A stretch of DNA of 64,000 nucleotides from CAWGJC01 sp965276665. GTDB taxonomy: Bacteria > Pseudomonadota > Alphaproteobacteria > Acetobacterales > Acetobacteraceae. Under the pieces are notes generated by a model. That model made no database searches. It was not told where the DNA came from and saw only the letters and a list, made by a program, of their open reading frames with translations. Position numbers and translations under genes: made by a program. Of the stretch, positions 1 to 9,412 are shown piece after piece. The stretch is taken from the NCBI GenBank assembly GCA_965276665.1, contig OZ255620.1:1488001-1552000 (forward strand). Direction: 5' to 3'. How positions within the stretch are numbered: position 1 is the first letter of the stretch; each line of letters starts with the position of its first letter.

Positions 1-1075
1 TGCCGCAGGTGCTGGGCTCGATACGCTCGCTGTTCAGCGGCCGCGCGCTCGGCCTCGCGCTCAGCCTGTACGGGGTGATGATCGGGCTGGCGGCCGCCAT
101 CGGCCAGCTCGCCAGCGGCGTGCTGGTCGCGGCTGATATCTTCGGGCTGGGCTGGCGCGCCATCTTCCTGATCAACCTGCCGGTCGGCGTGGCGGCGATC
201 ATCGGGACCTTCCTGCTGGTGCCGGAGACCAGCGCGCATAGCCGGCCACAGCTCGATCTCGGCGGCGCGGGGCTGATCTCGCTGGCGCTCGCCTGCTGAT
301 CCTGCCGCTCTCGGTCGGGCGGGAGCATGGCTGGCCGCTCTGGGCCTTCGCGATGCTGGCGGCGCCCATCCTGCTCGTCTGGTTCTTTCGCCACGAGGAG
401 CGGCTCGGCGCGCAGGGCGGGATGCCGCTCGTCGATCTCGCGCTGCTGCGGGTCGGCAGTTTCCGCCGCGGCGTCATCATCGCGGCGCTGTTCTTCACCA
501 CCTCGGCCTTCTACGCCTTCTTCGCGATCTACCGGCAATCCGGACTCGGAGACGGGCCGCTCGCCACCGGGCTCGCGATCCTGCCCTACGGGATCGGCCT
601 GTTCATCGGCCCGCTTGCCTCGAGCCGGCTGCCGACATGGATCGGCGGACGCCTGCTCGCGGTCGGCATGACGCTGGAGGTCGCGGGCTATGCCGGCGTT
701 GCGGTCTGCGTCGGCCAGCTGACCGGCGGCATGCCGCTCAACCTGCTGCTCTTCCTCGCCGGGTTCGGCCAGGGCGTAGCGATGCCGCGGCTGATCAGCC
801 AGGTGCTGCGCGAGGTGCCGCCGGCGCAGGCCGGGCTCGCCGCCGGCATCCTGAACTCGATGCTGCAGATCGGCGCCGCGCTCAGCGTCGCGGGCATCGG
901 CAGCCTGTTCTACGCGGAGCTCGGCGCCGGCGCATCACCGCTCGTCTACGGCCACGCGTTGCAGGACGCGATGGTGGTGCTCACCGCCTGCCTGTTCGCG
1001 GCCCTTCTGCTCTGCCTGCGCGAGCCCGCCGAGTTGGCGGCTCAGCCGGTGCTGCCGCCCACGAACATCTCGTAG
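1..1075 (+). pseudogene. DHA2-type MFS efflux transporter, 5' truncated by window, frameshifted
   Basis: Drug:H+ antiporter of the 14-helix EmrB/QacA (DHA2) group, inner membrane. The first part reads in the frame of position 3 and shows the family pattern R-A-L-G-L-A followed by IGQLASG and GWRAIFLINLPVG. A TGA at 297-299 ends it. From position 296 the next frame continues without interruption as LILPLSVGREHGW and then hydrophobic helices to the stop at 1073-1075. Restoring one base near 294-297 would rejoin the protein, so this is a single-base deletion or a sequence error. The true start lies left of the window. The 3' end overlaps the convergent regulator gene by 34 bp. I infer a broken or misread gene; family assignment is firm. 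Confidence 0.8.
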
Positions 1076-2094
1076 CCGACATCCACCACCTTGGTCTCGA
1101 CGGTTTCGCCGCGCAGGCGACGGACCACCATCTCGGCGGCGAGCTGGCCCATGCGGTAACCGCGCACGCGCGCGCCGGTGATCGAGGGCACGACGTGCAA
1201 CGGCAGGTCGAGATCGCCGAGACCGGCGACCGCGAGTCGCTCCGGCACCGCCCAGCCGCGCCGCTGGGCGGCGAACATCGCGCCCATGGAATAGGTATCG
1301 CCGCTGCAGAACACGGCGTCGAGATCCGGCGCCTGCGCGATCAGCCGGTCGAGCGCCGCCGAGACATCCTGCATGCCGGCGGGATGCGGCAACTCGGCGA
1401 TCAGATCGTCCGGCAATGCCGCCTCCCGCACGGCATCGCGAAACCCGCGCCGCCTTTGCCGGGCACGGTCATTCGCCTGCAGCGCGCCGCAGATCATGCC
1501 GATCCGGCGCCGCCCGACCTGCAGCAGATGACGCGTCACGTCACGCGCGGCGGCGCGGTTGTCGAAGCCCACATTCATGCCGACCGGATGCTCGCTCAGC
1601 GTCCAGGTCTCGACCACCGGCACGTGACTTCGCTCGAGCAGCAGGCGGGCGGCCGGGGATTGCACGACATCGGCCAGGATCACCGCGTCCATCCGCCGGC
1701 CGAGCATCGCCGCGAGCAGCGAGAGTTCGTTGTCGCCGGAGAGATTCCGGTCGCCGAGCACGAATTGAAAGCCGCGCGGCAGCAGGAATTCGGAAATGCC
1801 GCGGATGGTGCCGACGAAGGCCGGCGTCGAGAAGGACGGCACGATGATCGCGATCTGGCCGGTGCGCTCCGAGGCGAGGCTGCCGGCGACGAGATCGGGG
1901 ATGTAGCCGGTCGACTCGACGGCGAGAAGCACCCGTTGGCGCGTGCGCTCGGCGACGGTGTCCGGCCGGCGCAGCGTGCGCGAGACGGTGACCGGGGAGA
2001 CGCCGGCGACCGCGGCCACCTCGTCGAGCCGCACGCGCCCGAGCCCCGCCCGGGCGCGCCGCCGTTCCGCTCCCCGCGCTTCGGCATCATTCAT
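1042..2094 (-). CDS. LacI/GalR-family transcriptional regulator
   Basis: 350-residue repressor. The N-terminal helix-turn-helix lies near residues 21-45 (DEVAAVAGVSPVTVSRTLRR), followed by the hinge and a periplasmic-binding-protein-like effector domain (IAIIVPSFSTPAF, then GMICGALQANDRARQRRRGF). I chose the ATG at 2092-2094 because upstream codons are arginine-rich and not conserved-looking. It is the last gene of a sulfatase / MFS / regulator run on the same strand (61 bp behind the MFS gene). A LacI-type palindrome sits in front of the sulfatase gene at 4942-4955, so this protein probably controls its own operon. The HTH resembles gluconate-type GntR regulators of the LacI family; the effector is unknown. 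Confidence 0.9.
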   Translation of the reverse strand: MNDAEARGAERRRARAGLGRVRLDEVAAVAGVSPVTVSRTLRRPDTVAERTRQRVLLAVESTGYIPDLVAGSLASERTGQIAIIVPSFSTPAFVGTIRGISEFLLPRGFQFVLGDRNLSGDNELSLLAAMLGRRMDAVILADVVQSPAARLLLERSHVPVVETWTLSEHPVGMNVGFDNRAAARDVTRHLLQVGRRRIGMICGALQANDRARQRRRGFRDAVREAALPDDLIAELPHPAGMQDVSAALDRLIAQAPDLDAVFCSGDTYSMGAMFAAQRRGWAVPERLAVAGLGDLDLPLHVVPSITGARVRGYRMGQLAAEMVVRRLRGETVETKVVDVGYEMFVGGSTG

Positions 2095-2155
2095 CCGGGC
2101 GCGTCTATCACGAATGGCGTGGGCGGCGGAACATCGCGATAGGATCAACGGCTCT

Positions 2156-3442
2156 TCATCCCGACGCGGCTGGCACCGGCTTGCGGCGGCCGCCGATCGG
2201 CACGGCGACGAGGCTGCCGAGAATCATGCTGAGGCCCGCGATGGTGAGTGCGAGGGAGAAGCTGCCGGTCACGGTGCGGATATAGCCGAAGAAATACGGC
2301 CCGACCGTGCCACCGAGATTCCCCGCACCGTTGATCAGCCCGATGCCCACGCCGACGACGGCCGGCGGCAGCACCTCGGTCGGCAATGTCCAGAACGGCC
2401 CGAACCGCCCGAGGAACGCGCCGATCGCCAGGATCAGGAACACGACGATGCCGATCCGCGATTGCGCGCCGGCGAACTGCGCCAACAGGAGAAAGAGGCC
2501 AGAGCTCGCGGTCGCCGCGATCATGTGCCACTTGCGCTCGCGCAGCCGGTCGGAGCTCAGCGCCACCAGCAGCATCATCGCGATCCCCGCCGCATAGGGC
2601 AATGCTGCGAGCACGCCGACGGCGCCGATCGACAGCCCCGTCTCCTTCAGCACCGTCGGCAGCCACAAATTGATGCCCCACTCCGCCATCAGCGCGAGGA
2701 AATTGTAGAGCGCGAGCAACAGCACAGCCGGATGCCAGAGGGTAGCGATCCAGTGGCCGCGCACGGCCGGCCGCATCTCGCGCGCTTCCAGCTCGAGGGC
2801 GGCGACCAGCCGGTCCCGTTCCGCCGCATCGAGCCAATCGGCGTCCTGCGGACGGTCTTCGATCGCCCACCACCAGACCAGGCCCCAGATCAGCGCCGGA
2901 ACTGCCTCGATCACGAACATGGTGCGCCAGCTGGCATAGCTCAGCACAAGGCCCGAGACCGGATTGGCGATCACCGGCGCGACCGCGAGGCTCAGCAGGA
3001 ACACGGTGTTGGCGCGCGCCCGCTCCGGGCGGGTGAACCATGCGCGGATCAGCACGAGCGTGCAGGTAAGCACGCCGCCTTCCGCGATGCCGAGCCCGAA
3101 CCGGTTCAGCACCAGCTCCGTCTCGGTGTGTACGAGCGCGGTGGTCAGGGACAGCGCGCTCCACAGCACGAGCAGGCCGGAAATCACCCGCTTCGCGCTC
3201 CACACCGAGGCGAGCCGCCCGGTGGGAATCTGCAGCACGATATAGCCCCAGAAGAACATGCTCGTCGCGAAACCGATCGACGCGGCGCTCATGCCGAGAT
3301 CCTGCCGCATCGCCGGGATCGCCATCGCGATGTTGGTGCGGTCGATGTAGGACAGCACGTACATCACGAAGGCGACGCCGAGAATGCGCGTCCAGCGGTT
3401 GCGGCCCGGGTGTCGCCACCAGCTTTCCGCGGAGCTGCTCAT
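2156..3442 (-). CDS. MFS transporter, anion:cation symporter (ACS) type
   Basis: 428-residue inner-membrane transporter with about 12 hydrophobic segments. It has the ACS-family N-terminal signature YVLSYIDRTNIAMAIPAM and the loop GIAEGGVLTCTLVLIRAWF that resemble tartrate, 4-hydroxyphenylacetate and sugar-acid carriers. It starts 9 bp after the stop of the sulfatase gene and is followed by the LacI regulator, so it very likely imports the sulfatase substrate or exports or imports its desulfated product. The substrate cannot be read from sequence. Length is normal for the family and no lesions are seen. Confidence 0.88.
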   Translation of the reverse strand: MSSSAESWWRHPGRNRWTRILGVAFVMYVLSYIDRTNIAMAIPAMRQDLGMSAASIGFATSMFFWGYIVLQIPTGRLASVWSAKRVISGLLVLWSALSLTTALVHTETELVLNRFGLGIAEGGVLTCTLVLIRAWFTRPERARANTVFLLSLAVAPVIANPVSGLVLSYASWRTMFVIEAVPALIWGLVWWWAIEDRPQDADWLDAAERDRLVAALELEAREMRPAVRGHWIATLWHPAVLLLALYNFLALMAEWGINLWLPTVLKETGLSIGAVGVLAALPYAAGIAMMLLVALSSDRLRERKWHMIAATASSGLFLLLAQFAGAQSRIGIVVFLILAIGAFLGRFGPFWTLPTEVLPPAVVGVGIGLINGAGNLGGTVGPYFFGYIRTVTGSFSLALTIAGLSMILGSLVAVPIGGRRKPVPAASG

Positions 3443-3451
3443 CGCATCGGC

Positions 3452-4903
3452 CTAATTGTAGACCGGCTTCGTTCCCGGCGTCGGCGAATAGCCGAACGAG
3501 CCGCGGGCGATGACTGCCTCGCGACCGCCGAATTCCTCGATCCGAGCCGCCTGATCGGCGCGCGCCTGCGCATCCGCGCGCTCCGGATCGACGATGCGCG
3601 CGAGCTCCGCCCGCATATCGGCGACGAGCGCCGCATAGCCAGGCTCGACGCCGAGATCGCGCACCTCCCACGGATCGGCGACCACATCGAAGAGCTGCGG
3701 CGGCTGACCCACGTAATGCACGAGCTTGTATCGCCCGCGCCGCAGCATGAAGGCGCCGGTGACCGAGCCGGAGGCATGATATTCGCTGAACACGCTGCGT
3801 GGGGTTCCGTGCCCGCGGAGCACCTCGAACAGCGAGCGGCCCGGGAGGTCGGCATCCGCCGGCACACGGGAGACGCCCGCGCAATCGAGGATGGTGGGAA
3901 AGGCATCAACGAGCGACACCGGCTCGCGGCAGACGAATCCGGCCGGAACCTCCGGCCCCGCGACGATCATCGGGATGCCGGCCGAATCCTCGTACATGTT
4001 CGATTTTCCCCAGAGCCCACGCGCCCCGAGATTGTCGCCATGATCGCTCGTGTAGACGATGCGCGTGCTGCCGGCGAGACTGGCCTCATCGATCGCGCGG
4101 ACGATCCGACCGACATTGTCGTCGAGAAAGCTGACAAGCCCGAAATAGGCGGCGATCGCCCGGCGCACCTTCCGCGCATCGAACCCTTTGTCATACGGGC
4201 TGATCTCGCGCATCGCGGCGAGGAAGGGATGGTTCGGCCGTTCATTCTCGGCGTAGAGCATCGGCCAGGGCACGCCGTCCTCGGGATAGAGGTCGTACCA
4301 TTCGGGCCTCGCGATCAGCGGGAAATGCGGGCAGACGAGCGAGACGAACAGCACCCAGGGTTTGTTGCCCTGCGCCGCCGCACGCTTGCCGATCCAGTCG
4401 ACCGCCGCCTCGGTGATCCGGTCGTCATATTGCTGGTAGGAAGAATCGCCCGGGCCGGCATCGGCCGCGAGCTTCAGCGCCGCCGCGCGCGGCGGCGAAT
4501 CGTCGCGGATGAGGCCAAGAAGATCGCCCACGCCATCGACGACATGCAGCGGCATGATCTCTTCGGAAAACCCGTTCGGGTCGTCGATGCTGCGGAAATG
4601 CAACTTGCCGATCGAGACCGCCGCGTGTCCCGCCTCGGTCAGCCGGTGATGCCAGCTCGGCACCGAGCCATCATAGGGGATCGCGTTGTCCCAGAACCGG
4701 ATCTGATGCACGTACCGCCCGGTCGCGAAGCTCGCCCGCGAGGGTACGCATATCGGCGAGTTGCAGTAGGCGTCGGTGAATTGCGTGCCGCGCGCCGCCA
4801 GCCGGTCGAGATTGGGCGTGCGGATCATCGAATGACCGGCGGACCCGAGCACGCGGCGGTTGTGCTCGTCCGACATGATGAACACGAGGTTTGTCGGTGT
4901 CAC
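3452..4903 (-). CDS. Type I sulfatase (arylsulfatase/choline-sulfatase superfamily)
   Basis: 483-residue hydrolase of sulfate esters. The metal-binding N-terminus LVFIMSDEHNRR is followed by NSPICVPSRASFATGRY, which contains the C-x-P-S-R-A motif; Cys52 is the residue converted to formylglycine by a maturase not present in this window. YTSDHGDNLGARGLWGK supplies further metal and sulfate ligands. No signal peptide is visible, so it is predicted cytoplasmic, as in choline sulfatases. The start is GTG at 4901-4903 with GGAGG four bases upstream. First gene of an operon with an ACS transporter and a LacI regulator. The substrate is unknown; a sulfated sugar or small organic sulfate is the simplest guess from the regulator family. 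Confidence 0.92.
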   Translation of the reverse strand: MTPTNLVFIMSDEHNRRVLGSAGHSMIRTPNLDRLAARGTQFTDAYCNSPICVPSRASFATGRYVHQIRFWDNAIPYDGSVPSWHHRLTEAGHAAVSIGKLHFRSIDDPNGFSEEIMPLHVVDGVGDLLGLIRDDSPPRAAALKLAADAGPGDSSYQQYDDRITEAAVDWIGKRAAAQGNKPWVLFVSLVCPHFPLIARPEWYDLYPEDGVPWPMLYAENERPNHPFLAAMREISPYDKGFDARKVRRAIAAYFGLVSFLDDNVGRIVRAIDEASLAGSTRIVYTSDHGDNLGARGLWGKSNMYEDSAGIPMIVAGPEVPAGFVCREPVSLVDAFPTILDCAGVSRVPADADLPGRSLFEVLRGHGTPRSVFSEYHASGSVTGAFMLRRGRYKLVHYVGQPPQLFDVVADPWEVRDLGVEPGYAALVADMRAELARIVDPERADAQARADQAARIEEFGGREAVIARGSFGYSPTPGTKPVYN

Positions 4904-4927
4904 GCGGCCTCCGCTTGATTTTCCTCG

Positions 4928-4956
4928 GGGATACCGCGTGATGAAAGCGCTGTCAA
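4928..4956 (-). promoter_or_regulatory. Predicted sigma70-type promoter of the sulfatase operon
   Basis: Reading the minus strand, TTGACA (4956-4951) is followed after exactly 17 bases by TATCCC (4933-4928). The -35 box is consensus, the -10 box is weak (3 of 6). The start codon of the sulfatase lies 25 bp further down. The operator below overlaps the -35 box. Confidence 0.5.
4942..4955. promoter_or_regulatory. LacI-family operator palindrome
   Basis: TGAAAGCGCTGTCA is a 14-bp dyad with a central CG and one mismatched pair, the typical form of LacI/GalR-family operators. It overlaps the consensus -35 hexamer of the sulfatase promoter and lies 39 bp from the sulfatase start, in an operon that ends with a LacI-family gene. 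Autoregulation by that protein is inferred. The site also lies in the divergent region shared with the MFS gene beginning at 5192. Confidence 0.65.
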
Positions 4957-5191
4957 TGTATCATATGAAAATAGTATGCTTTTCCTATCTGGATGATGGG
5001 AAGAGCCGTCTTGTGGGGGGAGGATCAGGGGGAAGGCCGATGCTGCCTCGAGCCGCCGCCGGCACATCCCCGCCCGGCATCGCGAGCCGCCCTGATGTCG
5101 AAAAAACACAGATCGACGGCAATCGCGCGGGTCGGTCGGCGCCGGCCCGACATTGGATTACGCTGACCGGACAAACGTCCAGGGCAAGAAG

Positions 5192-6430
5192 ATGGAAACG
5201 ATGGAAGTGAGCGCGACCGAGGAAAGCGTGTTCGGCATCGTGTCGCGGCAATGGCGCGTCACGGTCGCGGCGATGCTGGGCTGGGTGCTGGACGCATTCG
5301 ATCAGATGATCCTGATCTTCCTGCTCGTGCCGCTCAGCCGGCAATTCGGCGTCACCATGGTGGCGATGGGCGCGATGCTGAGCATTTCAACCTATTCGAA
5401 GATCGCCGGAAATATCGGATGCGGCGTGCTCGCCGACCGCTTCGGGCGCAAGCCCATCTTCATGATCGGCGTGATCTGGTTCGCCTTCTTCAGCGGCATG
5501 ACTGGGCTTGCCTGGAGCTATACCGCGCTGCTGGTGATCCGCACGCTGTTCGGCTTCGGATTCGGCGGCGAGTGGTCGGCCTCCGCCGCTCTGTTGATGG
5601 AATCGCTTCCCGCGCGGGCCCGCAGCTTCGCCTCGGCGATCATGATGGCCGGATTCGAGATCGGCTATTTCATGGCCGCCGCGGCGAATGCGGTGCTCTA
5701 TCCCACACTCGGCTGGCGCGCGCTGTTCTTCATCGGCATGCTGCCCGCTCTGCTCGCTCTGTTCATCCGGCGCGGCGTGCCGGAATCGCCGGTGTGGTTG
5801 GCCACGCGCGGCGCCGCCAAACGCGGCACCCGGCCGCGCTTTCGCCTAACCGCCGCCGCATTCCAGGGCTGGCTGTTCATGGCGATGCTGCAGTTCCAGA
5901 ACACCGCGATCTTCACCTTCTATCCCGCCTTCCTGCAGACGGTGCGGCATCTTTCGCCGATGCAGGTTTTCCCTTATGCGGCTACCTACTCGGTCGCCTC
6001 GATCATCGGCAAGCCCTGCATCGGGCTGATCGCCTCGTATTGGGGGCAGCGTCCGACCATCATCGTCTATCTGCTCATCTCCATCCCCGCCGCGATCTTC
6101 TTCACCCTGGTCGGCGATCCGGCCGGGCTCTATCTCGGCGCGGTGTTGATGGGCGTGATCGCCAACAGCATATTCGGCCTCGTCCCGGCCTTTCTCGAGC
6201 GGCGCTTCCTGCCGGACCATCGCAGTTTCGGCATGGGATTCGGCTATGCGGTGGCAGGCTTCGGCGGCTCCGCCGCGTCCCTCGCGGTGCCGCTGCTTGC
6301 GCGTTCGATCGGTCTTGCCGAGGCGATGGCGGTCGTCATCATCGCCGGCTCGGTGCTCGCAGGCGCCGTGGCCGCGGTGAACCCGCGAACCATGCCGGGC
6401 GATGCGCGCGCGCTGGGTTCCGCGGCCTGA
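5192..6430 (+). CDS. MFS metabolite:H+ symporter (sialate/lactate SHS- or AAHS-like)
   Basis: 412-residue inner-membrane transporter. The first helix carries GWVLDAFDQM, a variant of the D-x-F-D motif of SHS and AAHS carriers, and loop 2-3 carries LADRFGRKP (MFS motif A). About 12 helices are visible; the large loop after helix 6 holds PESPVW. An upstream in-frame TTG exists at 5153, but the ATG at 5192 has AGGG seven bases upstream and a more normal N-terminus. Transcribed divergently from the sulfatase operon, with a 288-bp shared intergenic region holding the LacI-type operator, so it may belong to the same regulon. Substrate unknown, probably a carboxylate. Confidence 0.85.
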   Translation: METMEVSATEESVFGIVSRQWRVTVAAMLGWVLDAFDQMILIFLLVPLSRQFGVTMVAMGAMLSISTYSKIAGNIGCGVLADRFGRKPIFMIGVIWFAFFSGMTGLAWSYTALLVIRTLFGFGFGGEWSASAALLMESLPARARSFASAIMMAGFEIGYFMAAAANAVLYPTLGWRALFFIGMLPALLALFIRRGVPESPVWLATRGAAKRGTRPRFRLTAAAFQGWLFMAMLQFQNTAIFTFYPAFLQTVRHLSPMQVFPYAATYSVASIIGKPCIGLIASYWGQRPTIIVYLLISIPAAIFFTLVGDPAGLYLGAVLMGVIANSIFGLVPAFLERRFLPDHRSFGMGFGYAVAGFGGSAASLAVPLLARSIGLAEAMAVVIIAGSVLAGAVAAVNPRTMPGDARALGSAA

Positions 6431-6438
6431 TGCAACGT

Positions 6439-6479
6439 GTTCGAGCTGGGGGCGGCAATCGACCGCCGCCGGCTCGAAC
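6439..6479. terminator. Bidirectional terminator between convergent genes
   Basis: An imperfect inverted repeat with arms GTTCGAGCTGGGGGCGG and CCGCCGCCGGCTCGAAC around a 6-7 base loop lies between the stops of the MFS gene (+) and the beta-roll protein gene (-). The plus strand continues with TCTTTCG. No other sequence fills this 57-bp gap. Confidence 0.6.
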
Positions 6480-6487
6480 TCTTTCGC

Positions 6488-9367
6488 TCACTGCACTTCG
6501 GCGGCCACCACGCGGGCGACCCAATGCCAAGTATCGGCATTCGGCGGCGTGACGCTCAGGTTGACGCATCCATTCGTCCTGTCCGCGCTCACGGCCAGCG
6601 CGGCACTGCTTCCATTGCCTTGCGCCACCGATGTCACGCCCGCTGGCGGCGCGCTGTAGATCGTCGACATCGGGCCGCTGCCACGCGCGATCAGGCCGCC
6701 ATTCATCGTCCAGACCACGGCATTGCCGGTATTGCTATCGTCATTGCCGACGAGAAGGATGTCGAAAGCCGCCGCCTCGTTGTTCTGCAGACGAATGCAG
6801 TTCAGCCCGTTCGGAGCATTGCCGTCCGAGGTCAGCCGCTCCGCAGTGGCACTCGAGCTCGAGGCGTGCAGCACGAAGGTGCAAGCCTGCTGGTCGCCTG
6901 CCGTCGCGAAATCACCGCTCGCGAAGCAATCGGCGCCGGTTCGACCCCAATCATTGGCTGAAGCTCCTCCGGTCCGGCTGTTGGTGCCGCTTGCCAAATT
7001 GCTTGCACCGCCTGTGATCATCGCACCGCTGCCCGAGGCAGTGTTGCCGAGGCCACCCGCCACCATGCTTTGAGGGCCTGACGCGGTGTTCCCCTGGCCA
7101 CCTGTGACGACCGATTGCAGGCCGGAGGCCATGTTGGTCAGACCCGACGCAGCTCCACTCTGACTGCCGCTCGCCGTATTCCCCTGCCCTCCCGACACCA
7201 CGCTCTGCGCACCGGATGCGACATTGGTCTGGCCGCCGACGATCGCGGATTGCAAGCCGGACGCCGTGTTGGTCAAGCCGCCCGCGACCACGCTTTGATC
7301 GCCGCTTGCCGCGTTGTTCTGTCCGCCGGGGATCACGCTTTGCGCGCCCGATGCAACCTGACGGGAAAGCGTACGCACCATCTGCAGATCGACGGCGCTC
7401 GAGCCCCGCGGGTTGCCGCCGTTGGGCAGGCTATTGGGAATGCCCGTTGTCAGCGCGCCAGTGCCCGCGGGTATCACCGCGATACCCTGGTTCGTCGCCG
7501 AACCGCCGACACCGTAGATCACAGGCATGCCACTCCGCGCTGCGGTGAGTTGCGGGTAGCCCATGGTTGCAGCACTGCTGTCCTGCATCACCGCCAACGT
7601 GCCATTGCGGTTGAACACGCTCATCGTTCCGTCGCCGCGCAAGGCGCCGATATTGCCGTCCGCACGGATCTGGATCTTGCCCGGGATGACGTAGTCGCCC
7701 GCATAGTCGATGTACATCTGCTGGGTGTATTGCGGTCCCAGGATTTGCATCATCGCCATCGTGGCGTTGTCGCCGACCGAGAGGCCGTCGCCGGATTGCA
7801 GCGCGGTGCCGCCCTGCAAGGTGAGCGGCGTGAATTCGTCATGGCCGGCCGGGATCGCTATCGTCGGCACGGTGAAAGCGACCATGCTGCCGGCCGCAAG
7901 CGCGGTCGCGTTGGAAAACGTCACCTGGCTCTCCGTCATCGAGACCACCGTCCCGAGCGAGGCGCCGCCGCTTGAGGCGGTCATGCCGATCTGCAGGCCG
8001 TAGGTCGAGGAGAACTGGATGGTGTTGCCGGTGTTCGCCACCACGGTCTTCAGCTTGAGCGGCATCGAGAACGAAACCTGCGTGCCCGCTGCGACGCCGT
8101 TGGTCTGTTGGTTGAGGGTGATCGTCGATTGCGAGACGGACGTCACGAACGAGCCGCTTGGAATGCCGTTTCCCGAGACGCTCATGCCGATCGTCACTCC
8201 GGTCGGCCCTTCGGAGGGCGGCGTGAAGGTGACCGATTCAGTGTTGGCCACAGCCCCCGTCAAAGCGGGAGTCACTGTGACGATGCCATCGCGCGTATCG
8301 AGCGCGGTGACCATGCTCCCCGGGGCGACGCCGTTGCCCGAGACGGTCATGCCGATCTGCAACCCGGCGGTGGGGATGTTGATCTGCGTGCTGCCGGACG
8401 GCGACGATGCGGTGGTCTGCGACACCACCGGCCCGGGGGTCGAATCATAGTTCAGCGTATTGGCCCTGCTGCCTGAACTCGGCGTCGCATTGGCGGCGCT
8501 CGTCAGCAGGCTGAAGGTCGGGAAGCCGTAGAGCTGCGGCGTCATCGGGTTGTTGAACCACCCGGACCAGCGCGGCCCGTTCACCCCATAGAGTGCGTCC
8601 GGCCCGTTATCGACATAGATGCCGTAATTCCGTGCCGCGCCCTGACGCATATAGAGTCCAGTATAGAAGAAGCTCGAATCGACGGCGTTCGTGCCGACCG
8701 AATAGCCGATGGAGGCACCGTTCGAGCCGCGCGAGGCGGCAGCAGCACCGATGACCAGTGGTGCGCTCTCGCCGATGGTGTACGCCATCGGCAGACGGAG
8801 ATTGGCCTCGATGCCACTATAATTCTGCCCGTCGAACTCGTTCTTCACCACACCGCCGACATTCGCCGCCGACGCGCGCGCGACACCATACAATCCGTAA
8901 GCGTACCCATCCTGCAGCGCGAGGAAGCCGACCCCCGTCACACCGGCCGGCTGCGCGGTGAGGCCGGTGCTCGCGTCGGTGTAGACCGCGCCGAGGATTG
9001 CGTTGTCGTTGTTATAGACCCGCAAAGGCGGCGCACCCCAGATATTGTAGAAACCAACTGGCCAGCCGGTGAGATACTGGCCGATATTGAGGCTCGAATA
9101 GGCCGGACCGTGCGGCAAGGTCGGGTCGATCGACGAAATCACGTTCAGCAGATTGCCGAGCGAAATCGAGTAATCCTGACCCGGCGTGTTCGCCTTGGTC
9201 ATTCCATAGCGATCGTTGATCGTTGCCGACGTATTTGCGGATAATCCGTTGATATAGGTTGGGGTTGACGAATTTTGTCCCTTGGCTTGCGGCCCCGACG
9301 CGCCGGCAATCAGGACGAGCGGCACCATGCCGGCGGTCGCCAGCACGATTTTACGGAGATTGGGCAT
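6488..9367 (-). CDS. Secreted 959-residue protein with YadA-like beta-roll repeats
   Basis: The start at 9365-9367 is chosen because AAAGGGA lies 5-6 bases upstream and the first 30 residues form a Sec signal peptide (basic MPNLRKI, hydrophobic VLATAGMVPLVLIAG). The middle holds three related segments of about 50 residues around IGMTVSGNGV and IGMSVSGNGI, of a kind found in phage tail and surface proteins. Near the C-terminus lie nine 15-residue repeats (ASGxQSVVxGGxxNT), matching left-handed beta-roll head repeats of trimeric adhesins. The last 120 residues form a separate globular-looking domain; there is no YadA-type membrane anchor. Function unknown; a secreted surface or extracellular structural protein is inferred. 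Monocistronic between two terminators. Confidence 0.75.
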   Translation of the reverse strand: MPNLRKIVLATAGMVPLVLIAGASGPQAKGQNSSTPTYINGLSANTSATINDRYGMTKANTPGQDYSISLGNLLNVISSIDPTLPHGPAYSSLNIGQYLTGWPVGFYNIWGAPPLRVYNNDNAILGAVYTDASTGLTAQPAGVTGVGFLALQDGYAYGLYGVARASAANVGGVVKNEFDGQNYSGIEANLRLPMAYTIGESAPLVIGAAAASRGSNGASIGYSVGTNAVDSSFFYTGLYMRQGAARNYGIYVDNGPDALYGVNGPRWSGWFNNPMTPQLYGFPTFSLLTSAANATPSSGSRANTLNYDSTPGPVVSQTTASSPSGSTQINIPTAGLQIGMTVSGNGVAPGSMVTALDTRDGIVTVTPALTGAVANTESVTFTPPSEGPTGVTIGMSVSGNGIPSGSFVTSVSQSTITLNQQTNGVAAGTQVSFSMPLKLKTVVANTGNTIQFSSTYGLQIGMTASSGGASLGTVVSMTESQVTFSNATALAAGSMVAFTVPTIAIPAGHDEFTPLTLQGGTALQSGDGLSVGDNATMAMMQILGPQYTQQMYIDYAGDYVIPGKIQIRADGNIGALRGDGTMSVFNRNGTLAVMQDSSAATMGYPQLTAARSGMPVIYGVGGSATNQGIAVIPAGTGALTTGIPNSLPNGGNPRGSSAVDLQMVRTLSRQVASGAQSVIPGGQNNAASGDQSVVAGGLTNTASGLQSAIVGGQTNVASGAQSVVSGGQGNTASGSQSGAASGLTNMASGLQSVVTGGQGNTASGPQSMVAGGLGNTASGSGAMITGGASNLASGTNSRTGGASANDWGRTGADCFASGDFATAGDQQACTFVLHASSSSATAERLTSDGNAPNGLNCIRLQNNEAAAFDILLVGNDDSNTGNAVVWTMNGGLIARGSGPMSTIYSAPPAGVTSVAQGNGSSAALAVSADRTNGCVNLSVTPPNADTWHWVARVVAAEVQ
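6955..7355 (-). repeat. Nine 45-bp coding repeats (15-residue beta-roll turns)
   Basis: Each repeat encodes a variant of ASGxQSVVxGGxxNT. The copies differ at many codon positions, so they are old and diverged rather than recently amplified. The length and the Gly/Asn/Ser pattern fit one turn of a YadA-head-like beta-roll. Confidence 0.8.
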
Positions 9368-9412
9368 GTCGATCCCTTTGGGCGGGGCGGGATGGGACCC
9401 GGACATGGCAAA

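Noticed and set aside
1943..4918. A 991-codon open frame on the plus strand across the sulfatase operon
   Set aside because: It is antisense to a regulator, transporter and sulfatase with clear motifs, and its product is His/Arg/Glu-rich without any domain; long antisense frames are expected at this GC content.
6955..7355. CRISPR-like array of regularly spaced repeats
   Set aside because: The 45-bp periodicity is in a reading frame, the repeats are diverged, and there are no constant repeats with unique spacers; it encodes beta-roll turns.
6488..9367. Prophage tail-fibre locus
   Set aside because: The protein has phage-tail-like segments, but no other phage gene, integrase or attachment site is nearby and it has a Sec signal peptide.
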